Shown piece by piece: positions 8,736-17,867 of a DNA stretch of 64,000 nt. This DNA comes from Alteromonadaceae bacterium M269 (lineage in GTDB: Bacteria; Pseudomonadota; Gammaproteobacteria; Enterobacterales; Alteromonadaceae), in assembly GCA_004353515.1 (NCBI GenBank), contig SMNZ01000002.1:124001-188000 (forward strand), in the 5' to 3' direction. Below the pieces are notes generated by a model, which saw only the letters and a program-made list of their open reading frames with translations, ran no database searches and was not told the DNA's origin. Made by a program: the position numbers and the translations under genes. Every line of letters starts with the position of its first letter. Positions within the stretch are counted from its first letter, which is position 1.

Positions 8736-10223
8736 CTAATTTTCTGCGTTGTTGGGCGTTGCGAATTCCAATGCTGGATCATCAACATCGCCTTTTCTGA
8801 ATACTTTCGCGTCAGCGGCATAATTCCATGACATAGACCATGGGAACTCGTCGGCTTGCCTTGGGAGCTCATCAATAGAACGTTGAACATAACCTGCGCC
8901 GAAGTTGAGTATAGGCTCTGTCTTCATCGTTGGATCAGCTTTTGGGGTGCAAACGGCGTAATTATGCTCATGCATATGATTCAGAAGACGTGTGAAGTGC
9001 TCGCAAAGTAGGCCTATTTTTAATGTCCATGAAGATGATGTGTAACCCACGGCGATAGCTAAGTTGGGAACGTCACTGAGCATCATCCCCTTGAATGCAA
9101 TGCATTCTGGCAGTGAGACTTCCTGCCCATCAATCTTGGGTTTGATGCCGCCAAGGGGAGACAGGTTTAATCCTGTGGCAGTAACGATAATGTCTGCATC
9201 AAGGTGTTCGCCGGATTGAAGCTGTATTCCTGATGGTGTGAATTTCTCTATGTGATCAGTGACAACCGAGGCTTTACCTTCCGAAATAGCCTGGAATAAA
9301 TCACCTCCCGGAACGGCGCACATCCTTTGCTCCCAAGGGTTGTAAGGCGGATTAAAGTGCACATCTACCGGGTAGCCCTCAGGCAACATTTTGGTGTTCA
9401 ACCAACGTATCAATGACCGGGCTTTTTCGGGGTAGCGCTGGCAAAAGGCATAGACCCAGCGTTGCTTTGCAATGTTGAAGCGACGTGCAAAACGAAAAGC
9501 TCTTTCATCACCAATTAGTGGTTTGAGTCGGCGTGCTATAGGATCTTTTTCCGGTATAGGGAGTACGTAGGAAGGCGTCCTTTGCAGCATGGTAATATGT
9601 GACGTTTGCTCTGCCATCGAGGGAATGAGCGTCACTGCTGTAGCACCGCTGCCAATAACGACAACACGCTTCTTACTGTAATCTAAATCTTCTGGCCAAT
9701 GTTGAGGGTGAACAATGGGGCCATTAAATTTGTCCTGTTCAGGAAAATCCGGAGCATAGCCTTTATCGTAGCGGTAGTAACCGGCGGCATTGAAGATCCA
9801 CTTGGCTTCTACCGTTGTTACATCGTTGTTATCTTCTTGCTTTAACTTAACCTGCCAGCGTTGTTTGTCTGTTATCCAGTTAATGTCTAGAACGCGGTGA
9901 CGAAAGCGAATCTTTTGATCAACTTGGTATTCACGAGCTGTTTCGGCAATGTAGGCCTTGATTGACGCGCCATCTGCAAGTGCTTTTTCTTCTTTCCAAG
10001 GTTTGAAGTCATATCCAAAAGTGAAGAGATCAGAATCAGAACGGATACCTGGATATTTGAAAAGATCCCAGGTTCCCCCGAGATCAGCTCTAGCTTCTAT
10101 GATGGTGAAGGATAGATGTGGGCATTGCTTTTTAAGGTGACAACCAGCGCCAATACCCGAAATGCCTGCGCCAATAATCAGTACATCAACAGAATCTGAA
10201 TTGTTATTTTTATTATGGGTCAT
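8736..10223 (-). CDS. Flavin monooxygenase, Baeyer-Villiger type
   Basis: A 495-residue class B flavin monooxygenase. The FAD-binding motif GAGISG starts at about residue 18. The Baeyer-Villiger fingerprint FxGxxxHxxxW[PD] is exact: FNGPIVHPQHWP at residues 166-177. The NADPH-binding motif GSGATAV starts at about 191. The family inserts oxygen next to a ketone with NADPH and O2. It is the first gene of a two-gene operon with an SDR and is divergent from a TetR regulator, a layout usual for ketone or steroid-like compound catabolism. The inducer and substrate cannot be told from the sequence. Confidence 0.92.
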   Translation of the reverse strand: MTHNKNNNSDSVDVLIIGAGISGIGAGCHLKKQCPHLSFTIIEARADLGGTWDLFKYPGIRSDSDLFTFGYDFKPWKEEKALADGASIKAYIAETAREYQVDQKIRFRHRVLDINWITDKQRWQVKLKQEDNNDVTTVEAKWIFNAAGYYRYDKGYAPDFPEQDKFNGPIVHPQHWPEDLDYSKKRVVVIGSGATAVTLIPSMAEQTSHITMLQRTPSYVLPIPEKDPIARRLKPLIGDERAFRFARRFNIAKQRWVYAFCQRYPEKARSLIRWLNTKMLPEGYPVDVHFNPPYNPWEQRMCAVPGGDLFQAISEGKASVVTDHIEKFTPSGIQLQSGEHLDADIIVTATGLNLSPLGGIKPKIDGQEVSLPECIAFKGMMLSDVPNLAIAVGYTSSSWTLKIGLLCEHFTRLLNHMHEHNYAVCTPKADPTMKTEPILNFGAGYVQRSIDELPRQADEFPWSMSWNYAADAKVFRKGDVDDPALEFATPNNAEN

Positions 10224-10273
10224 GAGCTAAAACCCTATAGTGGTAACGCATGTTTTCACATTAATGTAAGTTG

Positions 10274-10290
10274 TGACACCATTGGAGTCA
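10274..10290. promoter_or_regulatory. Candidate operator for the TetR regulator
   Basis: TGACACC-ATT-GGAGTCA is an inverted repeat (6 of 7 pairs) in the 149-base gap between the divergent monooxygenase and TetR genes. A direct repeat CGAATAT occurs twice just to its right (from 10292 and 10302). Placement fits a TetR operator controlling both directions; binding is inferred. Confidence 0.4.
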
Positions 10291-10372
10291 ACGAATATCC
10301 CCGAATATGTCAATTTATGTCGATTCAACGATATAATGAGGGATATTAAGAACGCATTTCGTCAATAAAAGT

Positions 10373-10999
10373 GTGAGTAACGAGCGAACCTATTCGGGAA
10401 TTTCCTTAACAGAGCGAACAGCTGCCAGGCGTCAACGCTTCATTGAAGCAGGGATAGAGCTGTTCGGAACTATTGGTTATAACGCCACAACGGTACGCAA
10501 GTTGACAGCGATCACTGAGTTGTCGAATCGATATTTCTACGAATCTTTTGAATCCATGGAAGATCTGTTGATCGCTTGCTATGACGCTCTGATGGATGAT
10601 TTTCGAGAAAACCTTCAGCAGACTCTCATCGATTCTAACGAAACATTAGATAGTAAAATTCATAACGGGCTGACATGTTTTTATACTGCGATGTCTGACC
10701 CAAAGTTCGCCCGTATTACGCATACCGAAGTATTAGGTATCAGCTCTCGGGTGGATGGGATGTATCATAATAAAATGACCGAGTTCGCTCAGTTTATGAT
10801 GAATTACTTGCAAGATTCGAAGGCCGCTCCTTTTAGCCCTTTCCAAAAAAGCTTGGTGGGTGCCATGTTAGTCGGTGGTGTTACGCATGCAGGTATGGTT
10901 TGGGTGCGAAGCGGCTATGAACAACCCATTGAGTCTGTTGTTGAGGCAGTGAAAAAAGTCTTCTTAGGAACATCCCATCAATTTATCGGCAGTGATTAA
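10373..10999 (+). CDS. TetR/AcrR-family transcriptional regulator
   Basis: A 208-residue regulator. The N-terminal helix-turn-helix lies at about residues 15-60 and includes TVRKLTAITELSNRYFYESF, which resembles the usual TetR recognition-helix region. The C-terminal part is the helical ligand-binding domain. It begins with GTG. No strong ribosome site precedes it, so the exact start is uncertain by a few codons. It is divergent from the monooxygenase/SDR operon and most likely represses that operon until a substrate-like ligand binds. Confidence 0.87.
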   Translation: MSNERTYSGISLTERTAARRQRFIEAGIELFGTIGYNATTVRKLTAITELSNRYFYESFESMEDLLIACYDALMDDFRENLQQTLIDSNETLDSKIHNGLTCFYTAMSDPKFARITHTEVLGISSRVDGMYHNKMTEFAQFMMNYLQDSKAAPFSPFQKSLVGAMLVGGVTHAGMVWVRSGYEQPIESVVEAVKKVFLGTSHQFIGSD

Positions 11000-11060
11000 C
11001 AATGATCACTACAGCTTGGAAATCTATGCTGCCTCAAAATTGAAGGGCAGCAAACAGCAA

Positions 11061-13223
11061 CTATTGGGTGACAGAAAGCTCAATCACTTCTTTTTTAGCG
11101 GCAACAACCACTGTGATGAGTAGCTCGTTGTCGTGGATATCCGATATATAATCAATATCTGACGGTACTGACGCTAAGATTTCAAAAGAGTCTGTGTGTA
11201 GGTTGTAAGACCAAAGCTGGTTATCTCTGTTAATACCGTAAATCATTTGGTCCTTAACAACGAAGAGTTTCGATGAGCTTTGGTCAGATAGCGCACCTAT
11301 CAGTTGTTCTTCAATGGCCCCTCTTTGCCAGAATCTGCCCATACGGTCTGTGAAAATGAGAGTTCCGGTCTCACTTTTTGCGGCGATGCTAACGTTTTTA
11401 TTGTTGATAACCTGATAGTCTAAAGAGTTAAGGTTAATTTCCACAAATTGTGAAATACCATTGGTTAAAATTTTTCCGATTACCAGCTGTTTTTCGCTGT
11501 CCCAATGGAAGAGATCGAAAACAGGAATTGGGAAGTCGATGGAGCTAGTTTCTGAGTTCAAAGACAGTATTTGAAACTTCTGATTAACCAATACCAATAG
11601 GCTGTTGCCGTCCTTCGACCAACTTAGTGCTCTAATAAAGCTACCGCTGGGGAAGTTGCTTAATAACTCTAAGCGATCTTGATTTTTCAGCCAGATTTGT
11701 TGGTCTCCAGTTCTTTCGGAAACAAAAGCAATGAGTTCACCGTTGGGTTGCTGCTTTACGTAATCTTCGCTTTCAATTGAACGTTCGAAAACGGTGTAAC
11801 CTTGTTCATCAGGATGCTGAGATTCAGGGATACTGAGGCGAGCTACATCGCTATCATATCGACCTTTAATCAGCAGCATACGTGTTCCATCAGGATGAAA
11901 ATCAGGTGAACCAACACCTTGATCAAAGGGGAAATCGAGCTTTTTGACTTCGCCGGTGTAAGACAGTGAATAAAGGTTTCTACTATACCCGAAGATAAGA
12001 TGGTCTGAGTTTGGGGCAAAGTCCATATAAGGCTTTATGTATCGAGGCATGTAGTCGAGCAAGGCGATCGGATGGCTCGAAACTAAGTCCCCATTGGTAG
12101 AGAGCATATCGAGGTACTGCTGCCCATCGTTTTTAATTGAAATAACCGCTATTAGTTGGCGCTCTTGGGAGTACTTAAAGCCGATGATGGTTCCGTGATC
12201 TGCATCATATAGATGGGTGGTGAAGTTGTTGTCTACCGAGTAACGAACCAGTTGCCACCGATTGTCGGTTTTTTGTTGCAGTAAAATAGTGTTGTTGTCT
12301 GCCCAAGCTGCATTCTTAATCTCTGAGTTTTTGCACTCCAGCAATACTCTTGGGGTTTGTGGTTGTTTTAATGCTTCTTCAAAACTCAAACTCATTAAGT
12401 TGTAGCAGGTTTGTTGTGTTACTGGCTTGGTGCAGTCTTCTTGCTCAATGAATATTAAGTTTTTCCCGTCGGGCGATAGATGATGACCTTGATAAGTACC
12501 ACTCTCTGCGACAAGCTGAAACTCTTGGTGATTTTCGGTATTTTTTGCCCAAATATTATTAACGCAAACTTTGTCAAAATAGCGATTAAAAATGATGTGC
12601 TGCCCATCGGGCGAATAGGTTGCTCCATACTCTTTCTTGTCTGTTGCCGTGATAAATTTAAGGTCATGAAGTCTTAGTTGAGGTACTGGCTCATACAGTC
12701 TGAAAAGGAAAATCAGTAAGACGAGTGCCATGACGCTAGCCGCTATAATGTAAGACTTTTTGTTGTTTTTGACTGGGTGATTGTCTTTTATTTCAGATGA
12801 ACTTGTATCCAAGGTTTCTTGCAAGTCACCAATGGCTGGAACATCGTCACCAATAAATTGAACATTTTGTTCTTGGGCTTTCGGAGGTTTGTTTAAAAGC
12901 TCTTCTTCAAACCATCGGACTTCGCACTCCAAGCTGTAACCTTGCTTGGAATGTGTCTTTATGAGGACAGGCTCTTTACTACTTTCACCCAGTGCTTTTC
13001 TAAGCTGTGCAATGCTGCGTTGTAAGGTATTTGGGGTAACAATTGAATCAGGCCAAACTTCATCCAACAATTCTTCATAGCTTATGACCTTACCCTGGTG
13101 CTTAGCCAAATAGGTAAGAACCGACAGAGCTTTGGGCGCGAGCGTTTTAGATTGATTGGTTAGGCTTATTTGGTTTCTGGATAAGTCGATAAAGAACTCA
13201 CCCACCCAATACTGTTGAGCCAT
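11061..13223 (-). CDS. CadC-like membrane regulator with PD40/WD40-like sensor domain
   Basis: A 720-residue one-component regulator. Residues about 1-105 form an OmpR/PhoB-type winged helix (LAPKALSVLTYLAKHQGKV, then DEVWPDS and RSIAQLRKALGE). An acidic linker follows, then a single membrane helix at about 153-173. About 540 periplasmic residues contain TolB-like PD40 repeats such as YSPDGQHIIFNR and LSPDGKNLIFIE. The plan matches ToxR/CadC proteins in which a periplasmic propeller senses a signal and the cytoplasmic domain binds DNA without a phosphorelay. It is divergent from an esterase and a secreted PD40 protein, which are its likely targets. The ligand is unknown. Confidence 0.87.
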   Translation of the reverse strand: MAQQYWVGEFFIDLSRNQISLTNQSKTLAPKALSVLTYLAKHQGKVISYEELLDEVWPDSIVTPNTLQRSIAQLRKALGESSKEPVLIKTHSKQGYSLECEVRWFEEELLNKPPKAQEQNVQFIGDDVPAIGDLQETLDTSSSEIKDNHPVKNNKKSYIIAASVMALVLLIFLFRLYEPVPQLRLHDLKFITATDKKEYGATYSPDGQHIIFNRYFDKVCVNNIWAKNTENHQEFQLVAESGTYQGHHLSPDGKNLIFIEQEDCTKPVTQQTCYNLMSLSFEEALKQPQTPRVLLECKNSEIKNAAWADNNTILLQQKTDNRWQLVRYSVDNNFTTHLYDADHGTIIGFKYSQERQLIAVISIKNDGQQYLDMLSTNGDLVSSHPIALLDYMPRYIKPYMDFAPNSDHLIFGYSRNLYSLSYTGEVKKLDFPFDQGVGSPDFHPDGTRMLLIKGRYDSDVARLSIPESQHPDEQGYTVFERSIESEDYVKQQPNGELIAFVSERTGDQQIWLKNQDRLELLSNFPSGSFIRALSWSKDGNSLLVLVNQKFQILSLNSETSSIDFPIPVFDLFHWDSEKQLVIGKILTNGISQFVEINLNSLDYQVINNKNVSIAAKSETGTLIFTDRMGRFWQRGAIEEQLIGALSDQSSSKLFVVKDQMIYGINRDNQLWSYNLHTDSFEILASVPSDIDYISDIHDNELLITVVVAAKKEVIELSVTQ

Positions 13224-13416
13224 AGAAGAAGTTGTCCAGCGATGTATAGCTTATAAACCTGAGGTTACTCGCTATATTAGAATACTAAAAGGTCCTCTAA
13301 TCCTACCATGGCGTATGGGTTTATACAGTGCGTCAGAAAAAAATCAGCAAAATTTCAGAGCCTCTTCAAGCAATTAATACTCCCTTTTTATAGCGTCTTC
13401 ATAACACGAAATTCAG

Positions 13417-13440
13417 GTGCTAGCTCGTTTGAGCCAGCAC
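13417..13440 (+). promoter_or_regulatory. Hairpin just upstream of the esterase ribosome site
   Basis: GTGCTAGCTC-GTTT-GAGCCAGCAC forms a 10-bp stem with one mismatch, six bases before the AAGGGG ribosome site of the esterase gene. It could be an operator for the divergent CadC-like regulator or an mRNA structure affecting translation. Neither role can be shown from sequence. Confidence 0.35.
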
Positions 13441-13459
13441 TGTACAAAGGGGCAATAGC

Positions 13460-14299
13460 GTGAAGAGTTTACAACCCACTTTATTATGGGCGATTGGGTT
13501 ACTGGCATTAATCAATTTAGACGTTAATGCTAAAGCACTTCAATTGCCTGATATTCAGGTCGTGCCAATTCAGGATAGTGCAACAGAGCGCCGCTACGAT
13601 TTGTATGTAAAACTCCCAGAAAATTACGAAGCTGACGCTGATAAAAAGTACCCGGTTATCTACTACACAGATGCGACATGGCATGTCGAATTACTGTCTG
13701 CGGCAACGGCATTTTTAATAGAAGATGCTATTTTGGTTGGTATTTCCTGGCAAACGGACATGGATGAAGCGTTAGTGAACGAAGCCGGAGCGCACGTCAG
13801 TCGATACCGAGACTATTCGATTAGTGAATCTAGCAATGCTGAACATCAGGCTAAGTACCAATTTGGTCAGGCGAACCGCCATCTGGCTTTCATTCGCAAC
13901 GATGTCTTTAAGTATGTTGAAAACAATTATCGAGCAGATTCGAACAATCGCACTTATTTTGGATACTCACTTGGTGGACAATTTGGTGCTTACGCTCTTC
14001 TAGCACAGCCAGATACGTTTAAAAACTACGTTCTTGGTAGCCCTTCAGTGCGCAGGCTTCCACAACTCAAATCTATAGCGAACAAAGATACTGAACATCT
14101 TAGTGTGAACGTTTTTATTTCTTACGGCTCAGAAGAAAAGGAACTGAGTGAGCATGTTGATGCTTTCGTTGCTTATTTGAAAAGCCGAAAATATCAACAC
14201 TTGTCGGTAACACAGGAGGTACCTGAGGGAAGTCATCAAACCGCTTTTCCTATGACAGGCGTTCGCAGCATGGCCTGGTTGGCCAATCTACTTAAATAA
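13460..14299 (+). CDS. Secreted alpha/beta-hydrolase, esterase D/Fes-like
   Basis: A 279-residue protein with an N-terminal signal peptide (cleavage near residue 25, after NA-KA) and the putative-esterase fold. The nucleophile elbow GYSLGG lies at about residue 173, and a late His occurs in EGSHQT. An acidic residue follows the VFISYGSEEKE strand. The GTG start is supported by AAGGGG 8 bases upstream. The family includes siderophore esterases and S-formylglutathione hydrolases; the exact substrate is open. The PD40 protein gene follows after 13 bases, so they form an operon opposite the CadC-like regulator. Confidence 0.85.
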   Translation: MKSLQPTLLWAIGLLALINLDVNAKALQLPDIQVVPIQDSATERRYDLYVKLPENYEADADKKYPVIYYTDATWHVELLSAATAFLIEDAILVGISWQTDMDEALVNEAGAHVSRYRDYSISESSNAEHQAKYQFGQANRHLAFIRNDVFKYVENNYRADSNNRTYFGYSLGGQFGAYALLAQPDTFKNYVLGSPSVRRLPQLKSIANKDTEHLSVNVFISYGSEEKELSEHVDAFVAYLKSRKYQHLSVTQEVPEGSHQTAFPMTGVRSMAWLANLLK

Positions 14300-14312
14300 A
14301 AAGGGAACCCAA

Positions 14313-15182
14313 ATGAAGAAGTTCAAGCTTTCGACAATTCTGTTTTTTTCGCTATTTTCCCATCAAAGTGTCGCTCAAGAAGCTTTTGAGTTTCCACCCC
14401 TTGAGGGACCTTATATGGGACAAAAGCCACCTGGTTTGGTAGCTGAACCTTTTGCTCCTGGCATCATTTCAAAAGAAGGTTGGCAGATACAAGGTGTCTT
14501 TGCCCCAGGTATGCAGGAATTTTATTTCACCACAGACAGTGGAAAAGATACGCCTATTATTGTTATCGGTTTTCGTGAGCAAAACGGTGTCTGGAAAAAG
14601 TACACTGAGTTTAGACGAAATGGTGAGATTACCTTTTCTCCGGACGGTAATCGTATGCACATGGCTAAAGGATATAAGGATCGCGAGGGCGATAGTTGGT
14701 CAGAACGCCAAAGCCTTGGGCCTATGTTTGACCGTGAAGACTGGGGAATTATGCGTTTAACGGCTTCTTCCAATGGCACTTACGTATTTGATGATTATAA
14801 GAGCAATGATTCAATTCGTATTTCAGAGGTTAAAGAGGGACAGCGTAGCGCTCCCGTGAAAATGAGCGCAGTCGTTAATTCTGGTAAATACACAGCTCAC
14901 CCTTTTATTGCACCTGATGGGAGTTATCTCATATGGGATAGCGATCGCGAAGACGGTTATGGTGATTCAGACCTTTACATTAGTTTTCGTCAAGACGATG
15001 GTGCTTGGGGGCCCGCTATCAATATGGGCGATAAGGTCAACTCTGATAAAGGAGATACTTACGCCAGTGTAACGCCTGATGGTAAGTACATTATTTTCAA
15101 CAGACGTGTAGATGATGCGACTGACGATTCAGATATCTATTGGGTCGATGCCCAAGTTATCGAGGAACTTAGGCACCAGTGA
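14313..15182 (+). CDS. Secreted PD40/TolB-like beta-propeller protein
   Basis: A 289-residue periplasmic protein with a signal peptide (about residues 1-21). It has WD40-like PD40 repeats including FSPDGNRMHM, IAPDGSYLIWDSDREDGYG and VTPDGKYIIFNRR. It is a clear paralogue of the protein encoded at 38487-39383: both share PPGL..PFAPGI near the N-terminus, the AHPFIAPD.SY..WD block, SFRQ.DG.WG.AIN, and a DA/SAQ.IE.L end. It is co-transcribed with the esterase. The family role is not established; ligand or protein binding is likely. Confidence 0.8.
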   Translation: MKKFKLSTILFFSLFSHQSVAQEAFEFPPLEGPYMGQKPPGLVAEPFAPGIISKEGWQIQGVFAPGMQEFYFTTDSGKDTPIIVIGFREQNGVWKKYTEFRRNGEITFSPDGNRMHMAKGYKDREGDSWSERQSLGPMFDREDWGIMRLTASSNGTYVFDDYKSNDSIRISEVKEGQRSAPVKMSAVVNSGKYTAHPFIAPDGSYLIWDSDREDGYGDSDLYISFRQDDGAWGPAINMGDKVNSDKGDTYASVTPDGKYIIFNRRVDDATDDSDIYWVDAQVIEELRHQ

Positions 15183-15199
15183 GTGTCCACAAAATGAAT

Positions 15200-15838
15200 T
15201 CACGCAAGGAATTCACGAATTTGTTCGTACATTGTGTTGGCATTTAAGTAATCTAAGCCAACACCTTGCAGTGTTTCACCGTTAGATATCACCAGGCTTG
15301 GAAAACCGGATACTCCGGTTGCCCTTGCCAACTGGTGATATATACCTATGTTCTGTTCAAGCGTTTGTTGGACTAGTGTACTACCAAGTAGCTCGCTAAA
15401 TTCGTCTGGATCTAACCCTAAGTTTTGCGCACAGGCTGTTAAAGTGTCGTTATTCGATGGGTTCTGGGCATGCAAATAGTAAGCTTTTTGAATTTCCAGA
15501 ATCATCGGCGCTTCATACTCAATATTTATTTGCTTTGCAGCGATAACAGCTCGACATGCAGGATAGGTTGAACGTCTTGGTTGGCATTTCGACCAAAAGT
15601 CATAATTAAACTGGGTACCGGGGATTGTTTTCTCAATTCTCGCCCAGGTATTTTGAAGCATTTTTTGCATATCGGCAGGCATGGGCTGATCAGAGTCTGG
15701 AGCTAAACCGCCCATAACATAAGTAATTGCTATGTTGTCTGCTTCCAACTGTTGGCGTAGTGTTTGCCAGGTCTTGTTGAAGCCCCAACACCAGCTGCAC
15801 ATCGGGTCATGAATGTAAAAGAGAGTTGCTTGATTCAT
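15200..15838 (-). CDS. DsbA-family (FrnE-like) thiol oxidoreductase
   Basis: A 212-residue thioredoxin-fold protein with a helical insert. The active site CSWC is at residues 14-17 (DPMCSWCWGF) and the cis-proline region is GVSGFPS near the C-terminus. There is no signal peptide, so it probably acts in the cytoplasm, as FrnE-like or 2-hydroxychromene isomerase-related members do. It converges on the PD40 protein gene with a 17-base gap. Several redox genes (a LysR/peroxiredoxin pair and a membrane redoxin) follow within 3 kb, suggesting an oxidative-stress or thiol-redox neighbourhood. Confidence 0.87.
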   Translation of the reverse strand: MNQATLFYIHDPMCSWCWGFNKTWQTLRQQLEADNIAITYVMGGLAPDSDQPMPADMQKMLQNTWARIEKTIPGTQFNYDFWSKCQPRRSTYPACRAVIAAKQINIEYEAPMILEIQKAYYLHAQNPSNNDTLTACAQNLGLDPDEFSELLGSTLVQQTLEQNIGIYHQLARATGVSGFPSLVISNGETLQGVGLDYLNANTMYEQIREFLA

Positions 15839-15983
15839 TCGTTTTGCTGTTTGTCACTCATTTTCGCCATAGTGACTGAAGCACAAAGTTAAAGCAATTC
15901 GAGCCATTTAATAGTCAAACACCAGGTAGTTGACAGATAAGCACTTAGGCGAGCAGGAGAGCCTACTCTTCCATCGATACAAT

Positions 15984-16892
15984 CTATTTCATTGGGTGCG
16001 AATTAAAGAGTTCGACCAGAAATTCGATAAAGGCTCGTGTCTTAGCTGGCATATCTCTGCCGCTGGGTATTAGGGCATTAAGCGGCGCTGCACCGGGAGC
16101 CATGTCCGGGAATAACTCGATAAGATGGCCTCGTTGGAGTGCTTCGCCAAGCGCTTTGTCATAGACTTGTGCGATGCCCGCTCCCGACATCACTGCATCA
16201 ACCAATGACCGACCGTCAGCAACGGTTACTGATGCAGGCGGGATGACTTCAATGATTTCATTGGATGCATCTTGAAAAATCCAAGGTCTTATTCTGCCGC
16301 TAGGCGCTCGGAAAGCAATAGCGTCGTGTTCTTGCAACTCTAATAACGATTTAGGTGCGCCTTTTCTCGACATATATTCTGGTGATGCGCACAAAACACG
16401 TTTTAGATGACACAGCTTTTTGGCGATAAAGCCGCTGTCGTCTAAGAGCCCGATTCTGACAACGATGTCCCATTCTCCCTGAACGGCACCTTCAAACTTA
16501 TCGGTGAGTGATAGCTCAGTCGTTACTTTGGGATTTGCTTGGGTAAAAAGTGGTAGTGCATTGATGATTGTTCTTCCGACACCCAGGGGGAGATTGACGC
16601 GTAAATGTCCTACCGGCTCATCCTTTCGTGCATCCAATTGCAACTTGGCTTGGTTAATTGTCTCAATAGCTTGTTTAGCAGCATCAAAGAATATCTTACC
16701 TTCTTCCGTGAGTCGCACAGTGCGAGTCGTGCGGTTGAAGAGTTTTAATCCAAGCTGATCTTCCAGTTTCTTAACGGCTTTACCCGTGCTCGATTTTGTC
16801 GAGCGCAATGACTCTGCAGCAAGGGTGAAACTGCGGTGTTCAGCAACAGCGATAAAGGCAATCACTTCATTTAAAAGGGCATGTTGGAACAT
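15984..16892 (-). CDS. LysR-family transcriptional regulator
   Basis: A 302-residue LysR regulator. The N-terminal winged helix (about residues 5-65) contains FTLAAESLRSTKSSTGKAVK and LGLKLFNRTTRTVRLTEEG. The C-terminal substrate-binding fold runs from about residue 90. It is divergent from the peroxiredoxin gene with 144 bases between them, the usual arrangement for a LysR protein and its target. A short perfect repeat in this gap is listed separately. The inducing signal is likely oxidative, by context only. Confidence 0.9.
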   Translation of the reverse strand: MFQHALLNEVIAFIAVAEHRSFTLAAESLRSTKSSTGKAVKKLEDQLGLKLFNRTTRTVRLTEEGKIFFDAAKQAIETINQAKLQLDARKDEPVGHLRVNLPLGVGRTIINALPLFTQANPKVTTELSLTDKFEGAVQGEWDIVVRIGLLDDSGFIAKKLCHLKRVLCASPEYMSRKGAPKSLLELQEHDAIAFRAPSGRIRPWIFQDASNEIIEVIPPASVTVADGRSLVDAVMSGAGIAQVYDKALGEALQRGHLIELFPDMAPGAAPLNALIPSGRDMPAKTRAFIEFLVELFNSHPMK

Positions 16893-16964
16893 ATTTTGTT
16901 TCTAAAATGGATACAGTGAGTGTCAAAATATCGTATTTATGCATCATATGTAAATCAATATATT

Positions 16965-16976
16965 GTTTCCAGAAAC
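16965..16976. promoter_or_regulatory. Inverted repeat in the LysR/peroxiredoxin intergenic region
   Basis: GTTTC-CA-GAAAC is a perfect 5-bp dyad about 60 bases before the peroxiredoxin start and 72 bases from the LysR start. It is a candidate binding site for the LysR protein, by position and symmetry only. Confidence 0.3.
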
Positions 16977-17036
16977 TTCAGTGAATCGTGTCATTGAAGT
17001 GATAACCCCCAGTATTGAAAAATTAGGAATGAAATT

Positions 17037-17696
17037 ATGTTACTCCAAGAACAACTTGACGCATTTAAAGCACAATTCAAAACTCAAGCACCAGCAGGAG
17101 CATTTGATGCTTTTGCTCGTTCTACACAAGAGCTGATCGACAGTGGTATCGCAGAGCGAGCAATTAAAGTGGGTGATAAAGCACCTGACTTTGTATTGCC
17201 TGACTCGAACGGTAACGATGTCTCTCTGCAAGAGTTGCTGGCTAAAGGTCCGGTTATTTTAACCTTTTACCGCGGCGTGTGGTGCCCATACTGCAACATC
17301 GAGCTTAAAGCCTTAGAAGCAGTGGCTGATGAGATTCGAGATCGCGGTGCAACATTGGTCGCCATTTCGTTGCAAGGTGCGGCAGATAGTCGTAAATCGC
17401 AACGAGACAACAACCTGAGTTATCCAATTTTGACTGACCAAGGCGGCGAGCTTTCTCAACAGTTTGGTCTTCGTTGGACTCTTCAACCTTATGTTATTGA
17501 GTTCCACAAAATGTTCAAAGTTGAGCTTCCAGTGATTCACAACGATGGGCAGTGGAATCTACCTATGCCTGCCAGATATGTCATTGGTACTGACGGCACA
17601 GTTGCTTACTCTGAGGTGAACCCTGACTATACACGTCGCCCTGAACCTTCGGATATGTTCCCGGTATTGGATGAGCTGAATAGTAAAAATGCTTAA
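17037..17696 (+). CDS. Peroxiredoxin-like (AhpC/TSA) protein
   Basis: A 219-residue thiol peroxidase of the AhpC/TSA superfamily. The redox region is YRGVWCPYC at about residues 81-89, giving a CxxC pair where peroxiredoxins carry the peroxidatic Cys after T/S-P. The N-terminal 40 residues form the extra helical segment seen in 'peroxiredoxin-like' proteins. AGGA precedes the ATG by 9 bases. It reduces peroxides, probably in the cytoplasm. It is the likely target of the divergent LysR regulator. A perfect hairpin follows the stop. Confidence 0.9.
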   Translation: MLLQEQLDAFKAQFKTQAPAGAFDAFARSTQELIDSGIAERAIKVGDKAPDFVLPDSNGNDVSLQELLAKGPVILTFYRGVWCPYCNIELKALEAVADEIRDRGATLVAISLQGAADSRKSQRDNNLSYPILTDQGGELSQQFGLRWTLQPYVIEFHKMFKVELPVIHNDGQWNLPMPARYVIGTDGTVAYSEVNPDYTRRPEPSDMFPVLDELNSKNA

Positions 17697-17718
17697 TAGC
17701 AGCTTTAAGAAAATTAAT

Positions 17719-17741
17719 GCTCGGTAGAGGTTCTACCGAGC
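17719..17741 (+). terminator. Hairpin after the peroxiredoxin gene
   Basis: GCTCGGTAGA-GGT-TCTACCGAGC is a perfect 10-bp stem with a 3-base loop, 23 bases after the peroxiredoxin stop. No long T-run follows, so it is terminator-like or an mRNA 3'-end stabiliser. Confidence 0.55.
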
Positions 17742-17867
17742 CACCCATAATGCAGACAGACATCCTGTTCATATTGAGTTGCTTGCAGCTCATTGGAACT
17801 AAGAGTTACCACTAAAGACTAGGCGCTGCCTGTTTGTTTAACGACTTTTTATTGGAGGAATGGGGAA

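Noticed and set aside
8723-8890. A longer N-terminus for the SDR gene reaching into the monooxygenase gene.
   Set aside because: The extra 56 residues are the monooxygenase C-terminus in another frame; a strong ribosome site precedes the ATG at 8722.
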